Source of the DNA: Lachnospiraceae bacterium UBA7012
Lineage (GTDB): Bacteria > Bacillota > Clostridia > Lachnospirales > Lachnospiraceae
Reading direction: 5' to 3'
NCBI GenBank assembly: GCA_002449595.1
Contig: DJXE01000103.1
Coordinates: 42,546 to 50,713 of the forward strand
DNA length: 8,168 nt
Shown here: piece after piece, positions 1 through 5,846 of the stretch
Layout of the letters: each line of letters opens with the position of its first letter
Numbering within the stretch: position 1 is the first letter of the stretch
Position numbers and translations under genes: made by a program
The notes under the pieces: model-generated
What the model saw: the letters and a program-made list of their open reading frames with translations, nothing else
Told to the model about the DNA's origin: nothing
Databases searched by the model: none

Positions 1-57
1 TGGTAGAGCGCTGCGTTCGGGACGCAGAGGTCGCAGGTTCAAATCCTGTCACTTCGA
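1..57 (+). tRNA. tRNA-Pro (anticodon CGG), 5' end cut off by the window edge
   Basis: The sequence begins inside the D-arm and continues through a complete anticodon arm, variable loop, T-arm and 3' acceptor strand. The anticodon stem is CTGCG (11-15) with CGCAG (23-27), and the loop TTCGGGA places CGG at 18-20, which reads the proline codon CCG. The T-arm is GCAGG/CCTGT (33-37 and 45-49, ending in a G-U pair) around the loop TTCAAAT. The 3' acceptor strand CACTTCG is followed by discriminator A57. CCA is not encoded, so it would have to be added by the nucleotidyltransferase. The 5' acceptor strand lies outside the window and cannot be checked. Confidence 0.95.
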
Positions 58-63
58 TAACAG

Positions 64-92
64 AAACGGCATCCAAAAGGATGCCGTTTTTT
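64..92 (+). terminator. Intrinsic terminator of the tRNA-Pro transcript
   Basis: A perfect 11-bp stem (64-74 with 79-89) closes an AAAA loop and runs into a T-tract ending at 92. It begins seven bases after the tRNA discriminator base, so it is very likely the end of the tRNA transcription unit. Plus-strand transcription into the following repeat array should be low unless a promoter lies inside the array. Confidence 0.92.
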
Positions 93-153
93 GTTGTCGA
101 AAAAACAGTATTGAGCCTGCGACCTAAAGCGTTCCGAAGCAGGTTCAAAGCAT

Positions 154-670
154 CGAGCGAACACTTCCGGGCCAGAGGGCCCGATGCGGTAGCAGATGCG
201 TTCCCCTACTTGTTATCCAACCCTCTCGGAAGCGAATACTTGTATGGGAACACTGTCCATGCGGTAGCACCTTTGCTCCGCGCGACAGCCCAGCGGGCTG
301 CTGCGAGCGAATACTTCCGGGCCAGAGGGCCCGATGCGGTAGCAGATGTGTTCCCCTACTTGTTAGCCAAACCGCTCGGAAGCGAATACTTGTATGGGAA
401 CACTGTCCACGCGGTAGCACCTTTGCTCCGCGAGACAGCCCAGCGGGCTGCTGCGAGCGAATACTTCCGGGGCGGAGGGCCCGCTGCGGTAGCAGATGTG
501 TTCCCCTACTTGTTATCCAAACCTCTCGGAAGCGAATACTTGTATGGGAACACTATCAATGCGGTAGCTCATCTGCTCCGCGAGACTGCCCGGCGGGCTG
601 CTTCAAGCGAATACTTCCAGGGCAGCACTGGCTATGCGGTAGCAGACGCACAAATCTCTTGCGAATACAT
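154..670. repeat. Tandem repeat array: 75-nt monomers arranged as 150-nt A-B units
   Basis: The region holds three full 150-nt units beginning at 154, 304 and 454, and a truncated fourth from 604. Each unit consists of two 75-nt monomers that share only two short boxes. Box 1 (AGCGAATACTT, first copy AGCGAACACTT) starts at 156, 231, 306, 381, 456, 531 and 606. Box 2 (ATGCGGTAGCA with single changes) starts exactly 28 nt later each time. A monomers carry a hairpin (168-173 with 178-183 in the first copy), and B monomers carry another (286-291 with 295-300). A longer imperfect inverted repeat (200-212 with 239-251) bridges A and B. Copies differ by substitutions only; I saw no indels until the degenerate end near 661, where a box-1-like GCGAATAC recurs. 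One plus-strand frame is open from 81 to 701 and would encode a 25-residue repeat (SEY-F/L ... AVA), but its ATG lies inside the tRNA terminator and has no spaced ribosome binding site. I do not recognise the family. A repeat with DNA- or RNA-level function is more likely than a gene, but coding is not excluded. Confidence 0.9.
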
Positions 671-679
671 CAGCCCTCC

Positions 680-1561
680 TCACAGCTCATCCGCCGCATA
701 AGGCATGAACCCTTCACCGCGCACCTCCTGCGCATCGGTGAGGATGAGGAAAGCATCCGGGTCGCACTCCTTCACGATGTCGCGCGCCGCGACGAACTGG
801 CGCCGCGAGACGGCGCACATCAGTACCGGCCGGTCCGAGCCGGAATACATGCCCGTGCCCCGCAGCATGGTCACTCCGCGGTCGAGCTTCTGCATCAGGC
901 CAGCCGCGATCGCCTGGTACTCGTCGGAGATCACGTAGATGAAGTAGGCGTTGCGGAAGCCGCTGACGAAGCCGTCTGCGACCCGCCCTGTGAGGGTGAC
1001 GGCGATCACGGCGTATAGCGAGACCCGGAGGCCGAAGATCCAGACCGACAGAAGGACGACGAGCGCGTCGAGCACGAGCGTCAGCTTCGCCACGCCGAAA
1101 TGCGGCACCAGCTTCTGCACGAGCGCCGCGATCGTATCGGTGCCGCCGGTCGTGCCCTTGCCGAGCAGGACCGCGCCGAGGCCGGCGCCCATCAGCACGC
1201 CGCCGAAGACCGCAGTCAGGACGAGATCGTCTCCCGCCGCGCCGTATTCCGGCAGGACGTAGAGCCAGCCCGAGAACATCATCGCGGCAAACAATGTGCG
1301 GTACATGAATCTCCACCCGCGCACAAGGATCGCAAAGATGATGAGCGGCACATTCAGCATGATGTTGCCGAGCCAGACCGGGATCCGCAGCGGCAGAAAC
1401 CGTTCCGAGAAGTGTTCGATGATGATCGCGAGACCCGTGAATCCGCCCGGAACCATCTCCGCAGGCGCGAAGAAGAAATTTGTTGCCGCTGCCATGAGCA
1501 GCGTCCCTGCACTCATCCAGGCAAGTTCCCGCAGTATTTCCTTCATATCTTTGCTTTCCAT
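680..1561 (-). CDS. YitT family membrane protein (DUF161/DUF2179 type)
   Basis: This 293-residue protein is predicted to sit in the cytoplasmic membrane. Residues ~15-190 are rich in hydrophobic segments separated by short polar loops. They carry family signatures such as GGFTG (39-43) and GKGTTGGTD (134-142). A soluble C-terminal domain of the DUF2179 type (about 205-285) shows DRGVT (227-231), GMYSG (237-241) and a GEGF end (282-285). The length is normal for the family, whose members in Bacillus and clostridia are widespread; substrate and function are not established. I chose the ATG at 1561 because AGAGGA lies 8 nt upstream. An in-frame ATG at 1609 would add 16 polar residues but has a poorer ribosome binding site. 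A promoter and terminator lie further upstream (see those entries). The stop codon is about 10 nt beyond the tandem repeat array, and no separate terminator is visible downstream of the gene. Confidence 0.9.
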   Translation of the reverse strand: MESKDMKEILRELAWMSAGTLLMAAATNFFFAPAEMVPGGFTGLAIIIEHFSERFLPLRIPVWLGNIMLNVPLIIFAILVRGWRFMYRTLFAAMMFSGWLYVLPEYGAAGDDLVLTAVFGGVLMGAGLGAVLLGKGTTGGTDTIAALVQKLVPHFGVAKLTLVLDALVVLLSVWIFGLRVSLYAVIAVTLTGRVADGFVSGFRNAYFIYVISDEYQAIAAGLMQKLDRGVTMLRGTGMYSGSDRPVLMCAVSRRQFVAARDIVKECDPDAFLILTDAQEVRGEGFMPYAADEL

Positions 1562-1702
1562 ATACTTGTCCTCTCTCCCGCTCTCAGCCGAATTTCCTTC
1601 AGCCATCATGCGTAAAACTCATCCCACTGCTGGCCAAATTATCATCAGCCCTCGCGTACCTTCTCCAGTCCCGCCCTGCCCGCGGCCAGGCTGCCCATCA
1701 GT

Positions 1703-1737
1703 GAAAAAGAGGACGCTCCCCGCAGGCAGCATCCTCT
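1703..1737 (-). terminator. Intrinsic terminator in the yitT leader (attenuator-like)
   Basis: Read leftward, a 10-bp stem (1728-1737 with 1708-1717, one G-U pair) is followed by TTTTTC. The G-U pair exists only in the minus-strand RNA (the plus strand has C opposite A), and the T-run is on the minus-strand side, so the direction is clear. It lies about 55 nt after the predicted start from the promoter at 1767-1772 and about 140 nt before the yitT start codon. It would therefore either end a short RNA or control read-through into yitT. Confidence 0.8.
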
Positions 1738-1766
1738 CTGATCATCGGTTTCGAATCTTTTTAATA

Positions 1767-1777
1767 ATTATAGCACA
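1767..1777 (-). promoter_or_regulatory. Extended -10 promoter directed toward yitT
   Basis: The minus strand reads TGTGCTATAAT: a perfect TATAAT at 1772-1767 preceded by an extended TGn motif. The -35 region at 17-bp spacing (about 1790-1795) is poor, which extended -10 promoters tolerate. Transcription would start near 1760. I see no better promoter for yitT; a GATAAT at 1638-1643 lacks a recognisable -35 element. Confidence 0.65.
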
Positions 1778-1905
1778 CCTTGGAAAAAGCTGTTCCCGCA
1801 GCCCGCGATTACGCTAAAATAGAAGTGAACGGCGGACACGGCACCGGCTGCTGGAACGAGGAGACACTCTCCCTGATCAGCCGCTTCCTGAAAGCAACAC
1901 TGTGA
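1774..1905 (+). pseudogene. Probable C-terminal remnant of an alpha/beta-hydrolase-like gene
   Basis: A 43-codon open stretch follows an in-frame TAG at 1771-1773 and ends with TGA at 1903-1905. Its codons look like those of a real gene in this genome (many C or G third positions), and the peptide contains VNGGHGTGCWNEE followed by an amphipathic end, LISRFLKATL. A Gly-Gly-His-Gly motif about 20 residues before a helical C-terminus resembles the catalytic-histidine end of alpha/beta hydrolases; that family match is inference from memory. No 5' part is visible in any frame, and the left end coincides with the yitT promoter, so the gene appears truncated. It stops 27 nt before the yjdI-like gene, spacing typical of a former operon partner. 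A small gene starting at TTG 1780 is the alternative, but no good ribosome binding site is present. Confidence 0.4.
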
Positions 1906-1932
1906 TTACACAAGCATAGAAAGGCGGTCCAG

Positions 1933-2172
1933 ATGAATTCGATCCGACAGGCAATGGAGGAGAGAGGTTACAAGACTTACGTCGGCGAGGGGATCCTGAT
2001 CTTCTGGAACCCAACCAAATGCCGCCACGCAAAGGAATGCGTGACGGGAAGCCCCGCCGCATTCGACATCCAGAGAAGGCCCTGGATCGAGCCCGACGCC
2101 GCGCCGGCAAAAGAATTGGCAGCGATCATCGACCGCTGCCCTACCGGTGCTCTCTGGTATGAACTTCTGTGA
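1933..2172 (+). CDS. YjdI-like small (4Fe-4S) mono-cluster protein
   Basis: This 79-residue soluble protein matches the divergent mono-cluster ferredoxin family that includes E. coli YjdI (Fer4_19/DUF1271 type). Diagnostic features are the N-terminal GYKTYVGEGI-type strand (12-21), C30-x-H32-x3-C36, the central RRPWIEPD segment (48-55), and the closing C69-P-T-G-A-L. The family typically shows this three-cysteine layout, so the absence of a fourth cysteine is not a defect; the remaining ligand is uncertain. It is probably a cytoplasmic electron-transfer or Fe-S accessory protein, but no partner is established. The ATG at 1933 is supported by AAAGG at 1920-1924 with an 8-nt gap. The gene lies just downstream of the hydrolase-like remnant and ends 6 bp from the convergent MATE gene, leaving no room for an intergenic terminator. 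I could not place its promoter. Confidence 0.88.
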   Translation: MNSIRQAMEERGYKTYVGEGILIFWNPTKCRHAKECVTGSPAAFDIQRRPWIEPDAAPAKELAAIIDRCPTGALWYELL

Positions 2173-2178
2173 ACTTCG

Positions 2179-3537
2179 TCAGTCTTCCGTTCCAATCCCC
2201 GCGAGGATCTTCCCCTGGTTCCGCAGGTAGAAGCCCGCGATGAAGATGGTGATCAGCGTCCAGCTTATGGGATAGCAGGCCAGGGTCTGCCGGAAGGTTC
2301 CGCTGGGGAAGATCAGCGTGACCCAGATGATGCGGAAGACGCAGACGCCTATCAGGTTCGCCGCGGTGTTGACGAGTACGTGCCCCTCCGCGCGGAGCGT
2401 GGCGCCTGTGATCTCCGAGATCGCGTAGACGGCGTAGAACGGTGTCAGCATGCGCACCAGCTGCATTCCCAGATCCACGACGTGACTGTCTGTTGTGAAA
2501 AGGCTCAGCAGCACGGGACCAAAGATATTGAAGGCGATCGTCATGACCACGGCGGTCGCCATTTCTATCATGAGCACCTGCCGCGTTCCCTTGCGCACGC
2601 GGTCCGTCAGGCCCGCGCCGTAATTCTGCCCGACAAAGGTCGTAATGGCTGTAGAGAACGCCTGGTTGATCATCCACCACAGGCTGTCTACCTTGCCATA
2701 CGCGGTCCACGCGGCCACTTCATCGATCCCCATGCGGTTGATCGCGGTCTGCAGGATCATATTGGATATGGAAAACATACTGCCGGCGATCGCGGTCGGC
2801 AGGCCGATCGACAGGATCTTCTTCAGGACGTCCGGCTTGATGCGGAGCCTGGAGAGCCGAAGGCGCAGCTGCGGCGTCTTCTTCACGAGGAGCCACGTCG
2901 TCACCACCGCGCTGAAGGCCTGGCAGAGCACCGTCGCGATCGCCGCGCCGAGGACGCCCATCCGGAAGACGGCGACGAACAGCGCGTCGAGAACGATGTT
3001 GGCGCCGCAGCAGCCGATCAGGATGAACAGCGGCCGCTTGGAGTCGCCCACCGCCCGCAGGATACCGGAGCACATGTTGTAAAGCAGCGCGAACACCATG
3101 CCCGCCATCAGGATCCTGACGTACAGGATGGAGGACGGCATGAGGTCCGCCGGCGTCTGGAGCAGGCGAAGCAGCGGCTTTGTGAAAAGGAATCCGACCG
3201 CACCAAAGATACTCCCCCCGACAAGTCCGAAGGCGTACGTCGTGTGGAGTGCGTCATCGACTCGTTCCGGGTGATCCGCCCCGAAGGCGTGCGCTATGAT
3301 GACGGTCGCGCCCGTCGACAGGCCCATAAAGAAGCTGAACAGGAAGTTCAGGATCTGGCCGGAAGAGCCGCCGACGCTGGCGAGTGCAGCTTTTCCCGCA
3401 AAGCGGCCAACCACGACCGCGTCGACCGTATTGTAAAGCTGCTGGAAGAACACCCCGATCAGGATCGGAAAAAAGAAGCGAAGGACCTGTTTCCAGATCA
3501 CTCCGGTGAGCATCGGGTTCTTATCTTTATTCTGCAT
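2179..3537 (-). CDS. MATE family efflux transporter
   Basis: The 452-residue protein has the length and the dense hydrophobic pattern of 12-helix MATE transporters, which export drugs or metabolites across the cytoplasmic membrane in exchange for Na+ or H+. The first half opens with a short polar N-terminus and helix 1 (about 15-35), followed by QQLYNTVDAVVVGRF (32-46), a strongly conserved family segment. Helix 2 leads to GLSTGATVIIAHAFGA (72-87). The second half repeats the fold after a basic linker near 230 (LRLRLSRLRIKPD). Sequence style is closest to the DinF/MepA-like MATE proteins common in clostridia; the substrate cannot be predicted. The ATG at 3537 has only a weak ribosome binding site (GGTG), and a hairpin stands about 15 nt upstream. 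An internal ATG nine codons in is not better supported. The gene converges on yjdI. Confidence 0.95.
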   Translation of the reverse strand: MQNKDKNPMLTGVIWKQVLRFFFPILIGVFFQQLYNTVDAVVVGRFAGKAALASVGGSSGQILNFLFSFFMGLSTGATVIIAHAFGADHPERVDDALHTTYAFGLVGGSIFGAVGFLFTKPLLRLLQTPADLMPSSILYVRILMAGMVFALLYNMCSGILRAVGDSKRPLFILIGCCGANIVLDALFVAVFRMGVLGAAIATVLCQAFSAVVTTWLLVKKTPQLRLRLSRLRIKPDVLKKILSIGLPTAIAGSMFSISNMILQTAINRMGIDEVAAWTAYGKVDSLWWMINQAFSTAITTFVGQNYGAGLTDRVRKGTRQVLMIEMATAVVMTIAFNIFGPVLLSLFTTDSHVVDLGMQLVRMLTPFYAVYAISEITGATLRAEGHVLVNTAANLIGVCVFRIIWVTLIFPSGTFRQTLACYPISWTLITIFIAGFYLRNQGKILAGIGTED

Positions 3538-3551
3538 GAGACACCATATTT

Positions 3552-3584
3552 GAGGGCTTTCCCGTAGGAAGCGGAAAAGCCCTC
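3552..3584. other. Strong hairpin between the unknown gene and the MATE gene
   Basis: GAGGGCTTT (3552-3560) pairs perfectly with AAAGCCCTC (3576-3584), and two further GC pairs form beyond a single bulged base. On the minus strand, where transcription is expected, the stem is not followed by a T-run, so it is not a standard terminator. The plus strand has the T-rich side but no gene to terminate. It may be a weak terminator for the gene ending at 3618, or a structure near the MATE ribosome binding site. Confidence 0.55.
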
Positions 3585-3617
3585 TCTTTCATTTGATTTC
3601 TATTGCTGCCGTTATTC

Positions 3618-4367
3618 TCAGATCTCGTACGGAGGCGTGCCCGCAACGAGCTTGACGACCTCGCGGCACATCTCGAGTTCGTCGTCCTCTCCTTCGCAGA
3701 CGAAGAAGCATCCTCCTTCACACCCGGCGACGCCGCCCGCCGCGAGGATGTACGCATCGACGCCGCAGAGGTCGTAGAGCGCCTCGATCTCCGTGTAGAT
3801 GGCGCCGGTCGACACGAACAGCCCGGGACCCTTTCCTTCCGGATCGTTGCAGATCTCCGCGAGCTCTTTCATGGGAAGATCCACGCGCTTCTCAACGCCG
3901 ACGGGGTGGATCAGCTGCACTCTCTTGCCGACAGAGGCGTTGTGGGCCGCGCCGACCGTCCCCGACATCGGGTCGCCGATCAGGATGCCCGCCGTCCCCT
4001 CCTCGAGGTTGACCGCGTTCGCGCCCTTGAAGATCATGTCGCCGTTCCTCAGGTCTCCGACGACGTCGAAGATCGTCTTGCCTGTGACGTATTTCCCTTT
4101 TTCGATCACGACGTCGTGCTCCTGGACCGGAATCGCCGACTTCGCGTCCGGCGACTTGACCACGCCGCGATAGAAACCGCGCTTGTCAAAATCCGTGACG
4201 CCGATCCCCGCAAGCAGTTCCTCCGCGAGGTACGCGTTTGTCGTTCCCTTGATTACGACGACGGTATGGTTCATGACCGCGTCCTGTACGTCTTCTCTGG
4301 CCGCGATGGCCTTGGCGATCAGTCTTTTGCCTGCTGCAGGGGTCAAAAAGATCTGGATATTCTTCAT
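3618..4367 (-). CDS. Conserved protein of unknown function (249 aa)
   Basis: I do not know a function for this soluble-looking protein, but its motif pattern matches a conserved hypothetical family I recall from anaerobic bacteria and archaea. Clear blocks are TPAAGKRLI (9-17), GTTNAYLAEELL (41-52), GKTIFDVVGDLRNGD (96-110), KGANAVN (114-120), ILIGDPMSGTVGA (128-140) and AAGGVAGCEGGC (209-220). No signal peptide or convincing membrane helix is seen. The glycine/threonine-rich GTTN...AEE and GAN blocks recall phosphosugar- or nucleotide-binding loops of ISOCOT-type folds; this is speculation from motif shape. Cys216 and Cys220 near the end could be redox or metal residues. The ATG at 4367 is the only usable start, because an in-frame stop lies just upstream; AAGGAG is present but with a long spacer of about 13 nt. 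It lies 98 bp after the antiporter gene, and a TATGAT at 4447-4452 could be a weak promoter. Both neighbours are transporters. Confidence 0.8.
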   Translation of the reverse strand: MKNIQIFLTPAAGKRLIAKAIAAREDVQDAVMNHTVVVIKGTTNAYLAEELLAGIGVTDFDKRGFYRGVVKSPDAKSAIPVQEHDVVIEKGKYVTGKTIFDVVGDLRNGDMIFKGANAVNLEEGTAGILIGDPMSGTVGAAHNASVGKRVQLIHPVGVEKRVDLPMKELAEICNDPEGKGPGLFVSTGAIYTEIEALYDLCGVDAYILAAGGVAGCEGGCFFVCEGEDDELEMCREVVKLVAGTPPYEI

Positions 4368-4465
4368 TGGGACGTCTCACTCCTTCTTTCGTGGATCATT
4401 CTTCTTTGCTGTCATTTCCGCAGGAACGCCTGCGCCCTCGAATACTATCATACAGTATCTTTATC

Positions 4466-5728
4466 TCATTTGCCATTCGCCTGTGAAGAGCCTCCGTCCC
4501 GGAAGGACCCGGACAGGCTGAGCGCGAGCTTCGCGCAGCCGGGCCCGATGAGCTCGTAGAGCACGCTCGAAGAAAGGATGATCGTCTCCAGCGCTTTGCC
4601 TGTCCCGCCGCCGAGCGTCCTTGCGCCGAGCGCCGCGAGTCCGATCGCGACGCCCGCCTGCGGGATCAGGGCAAGACCGAGATAGTTTCTCGTCTTCACG
4701 GAAGTCCCGGCGATCCGGCATCCCGCATACGCGCCGATATACTTTCCCGCGATCCGGATCACGAAATACAGGATCCCGACCGTGAGAAGCGGTGTCGCGC
4801 CCGCCCCGGCGGAGGGACGCATCAGGAGCGAAAGATCGAAGACGAGGCCGGAGCGGACGAAAAACAGGAGCAGTACCGGCGGGCTGAAGCGGCTGAGCTG
4901 CTTGAACAGCTTATGGTCCCCCGTCCGGTTGATATAGACCGCGCCGATCACCATACAGCCGAGCAGCGGTGAGATGTCGAGCAGGGCGCACGCCCCGCAG
5001 TAAACAAAGAGCAAGGCGATCGCGATGATCAGCCTGTTGTCCCTCGTTCTGGAGTCCGTCATGAGCCGCTTCAGGATGCCCCCGAACAGGATGCCGGCCA
5101 TGGCGGCGATCGCGTTGTACAGGACTGGCATCAGCACGGCGGCTGCAGAAAAGGTTTTCCCCGAGATTGAGGCGACCGCAACCGCGATCGCGGTGCTGTA
5201 CGCGAGCAGTCCTACCGCGTCGTCCAACGCAACGACCTGCAGCAGGATGTCGACGAATTCTCCCTTCGCCCGGGTCTGGCGGATCGTCATGATCGTCGAT
5301 GCCGGTGCGGTCGCCGTAGCGAGCGCCGACAGGACGACCGCGAACGCGAGGTCGAGATGCAGGATTCCATAGGTCAGGAAAAAAATGAGCGCGGCGGCTG
5401 TGACCGACTCGAAGAGCGTGACGATGACCACCTTCTTCCCGTTCTTTCTGAGCGTGCTGAGTTCAAAGTACTCTCCCGCACTGAACGCGATGAAGGCGAG
5501 CGCCACATCCGGCAGGAAATCCATTCCGTCGACGATGCTTTGCGGGATCACGCGCAGGCAGTATGGCCCGAGCAGGATCCCTGTCACGATGTAGGCTGTC
5601 ACGTTCGGAAGTTTCAGCAGTTTTGTGAGGCGCGTCATCGCAAATCCGCAAAGGAGCATGATCGCGACGGACATCGTCACTCTGACGACATCCGACTGTG
5701 CCTCCAGTATTGCACTTACCGGTACCAT
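4466..5728 (-). CDS. Cation/proton antiporter, CPA2 type (Kef/NapA-like membrane domain)
   Basis: This 420-residue integral membrane protein belongs to the Na+(K+)/H+ exchanger superfamily, which swaps monovalent cations for protons across the cytoplasmic membrane. Typical elements are LPNVTAYIVTGILLGP (40-55), the unwound-helix motif ATATAPAST (137-145), and the ion-binding acidic pair LDD (168-170), as in electrogenic NapA/NhaA-like members. About a dozen hydrophobic segments fill residues ~15-410. The protein stops after the membrane domain: there is no C-terminal RCK/TrkA-N domain as in full KefB/KefC, so no ligand gating is visible. The ATG at 5728 is chosen because AAGGAGG lies about 8 nt upstream. 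An in-frame GTG at 5737 overlaps that ribosome binding site and is rejected as the start. A small CTTTTC/GAAAAG hairpin (5749-5763) precedes the ribosome binding site. The ion specificity cannot be told from sequence alone. Confidence 0.93.
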   Translation of the reverse strand: MVPVSAILEAQSDVVRVTMSVAIMLLCGFAMTRLTKLLKLPNVTAYIVTGILLGPYCLRVIPQSIVDGMDFLPDVALAFIAFSAGEYFELSTLRKNGKKVVIVTLFESVTAAALIFFLTYGILHLDLAFAVVLSALATATAPASTIMTIRQTRAKGEFVDILLQVVALDDAVGLLAYSTAIAVAVASISGKTFSAAAVLMPVLYNAIAAMAGILFGGILKRLMTDSRTRDNRLIIAIALLFVYCGACALLDISPLLGCMVIGAVYINRTGDHKLFKQLSRFSPPVLLLFFVRSGLVFDLSLLMRPSAGAGATPLLTVGILYFVIRIAGKYIGAYAGCRIAGTSVKTRNYLGLALIPQAGVAIGLAALGARTLGGGTGKALETIILSSSVLYELIGPGCAKLALSLSGSFRDGGSSQANGK

Positions 5729-5785
5729 ATCTGTCACCTCCTTTCCGTCTTTTCAGGGAAAAGCGTATTCGGCGATATCCGGAAG

Positions 5786-5823
5786 AAAAAGTTAACGAAA
5801 GAGGGCCGGTCTCCCGGTCCTCT
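5786..5823 (-). terminator. Probable intrinsic terminator after the FAD/Fe-S oxidoreductase gene
   Basis: Read leftward, AGAGG-A-CCGG and CCGG-C-CCTCT (within 5800-5823) form a stem with one A-C mismatch around a GAGA tetraloop. A T-rich stretch with an interruption (TTTCGTTAACTTTTTC) follows. The hairpin starts 24 nt beyond the oxidoreductase stop codon and lies well before the antiporter ribosome binding site. The interrupted T-run and the mismatch suggest moderate efficiency, so some read-through into the antiporter is possible. Confidence 0.7.
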
Positions 5824-5846
5824 TCCAGAAAATACTGCCAGAATGC

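Noticed and set aside
154..670. CRISPR array
   Set aside because: The period is 75/150 nt, the filler between boxes is itself repeated rather than unique, and no cas gene is visible.
81..701. A 206-codon plus-strand frame covering the repeat array as a protein gene
   Set aside because: The ATG is inside the 3' arm of the tRNA terminator, with no spaced ribosome binding site, and the in-frame TTG at 111 has none either. A 150-nt period keeps any frame free of stops once one unit is free. It is described under the repeat instead.
1638..1643. GATAAT on the minus strand as the main yitT promoter
   Set aside because: There is no recognisable -35 element at 16-18 bp and no extended -10 motif; the TGTGCTATAAT upstream is far better.
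1745..1758. T-arm-like GGTTTCGAATC on the plus strand as a tRNA fragment
   Set aside because: No acceptor or anticodon arm can be built around it; it looks like a chance match.
2380..3567. A 395-codon plus-strand open frame
   Set aside because: It is antisense to the MATE gene and its translation is low-complexity, rich in Arg, Asp and His, as expected for the mirror of a GC-rich gene.
4419..4434. Terminator after the antiporter gene (CGCAGG/CCTGCG hairpin)
   Set aside because: The stem is only 6 bp and no T-run follows on the minus strand, so read-through into the unknown gene is likely.
3603..4559. A 318-codon plus-strand open frame
   Set aside because: It is antisense to the conserved unknown gene, whose own frame has clear family motifs and a plausible start; the plus frame has neither.
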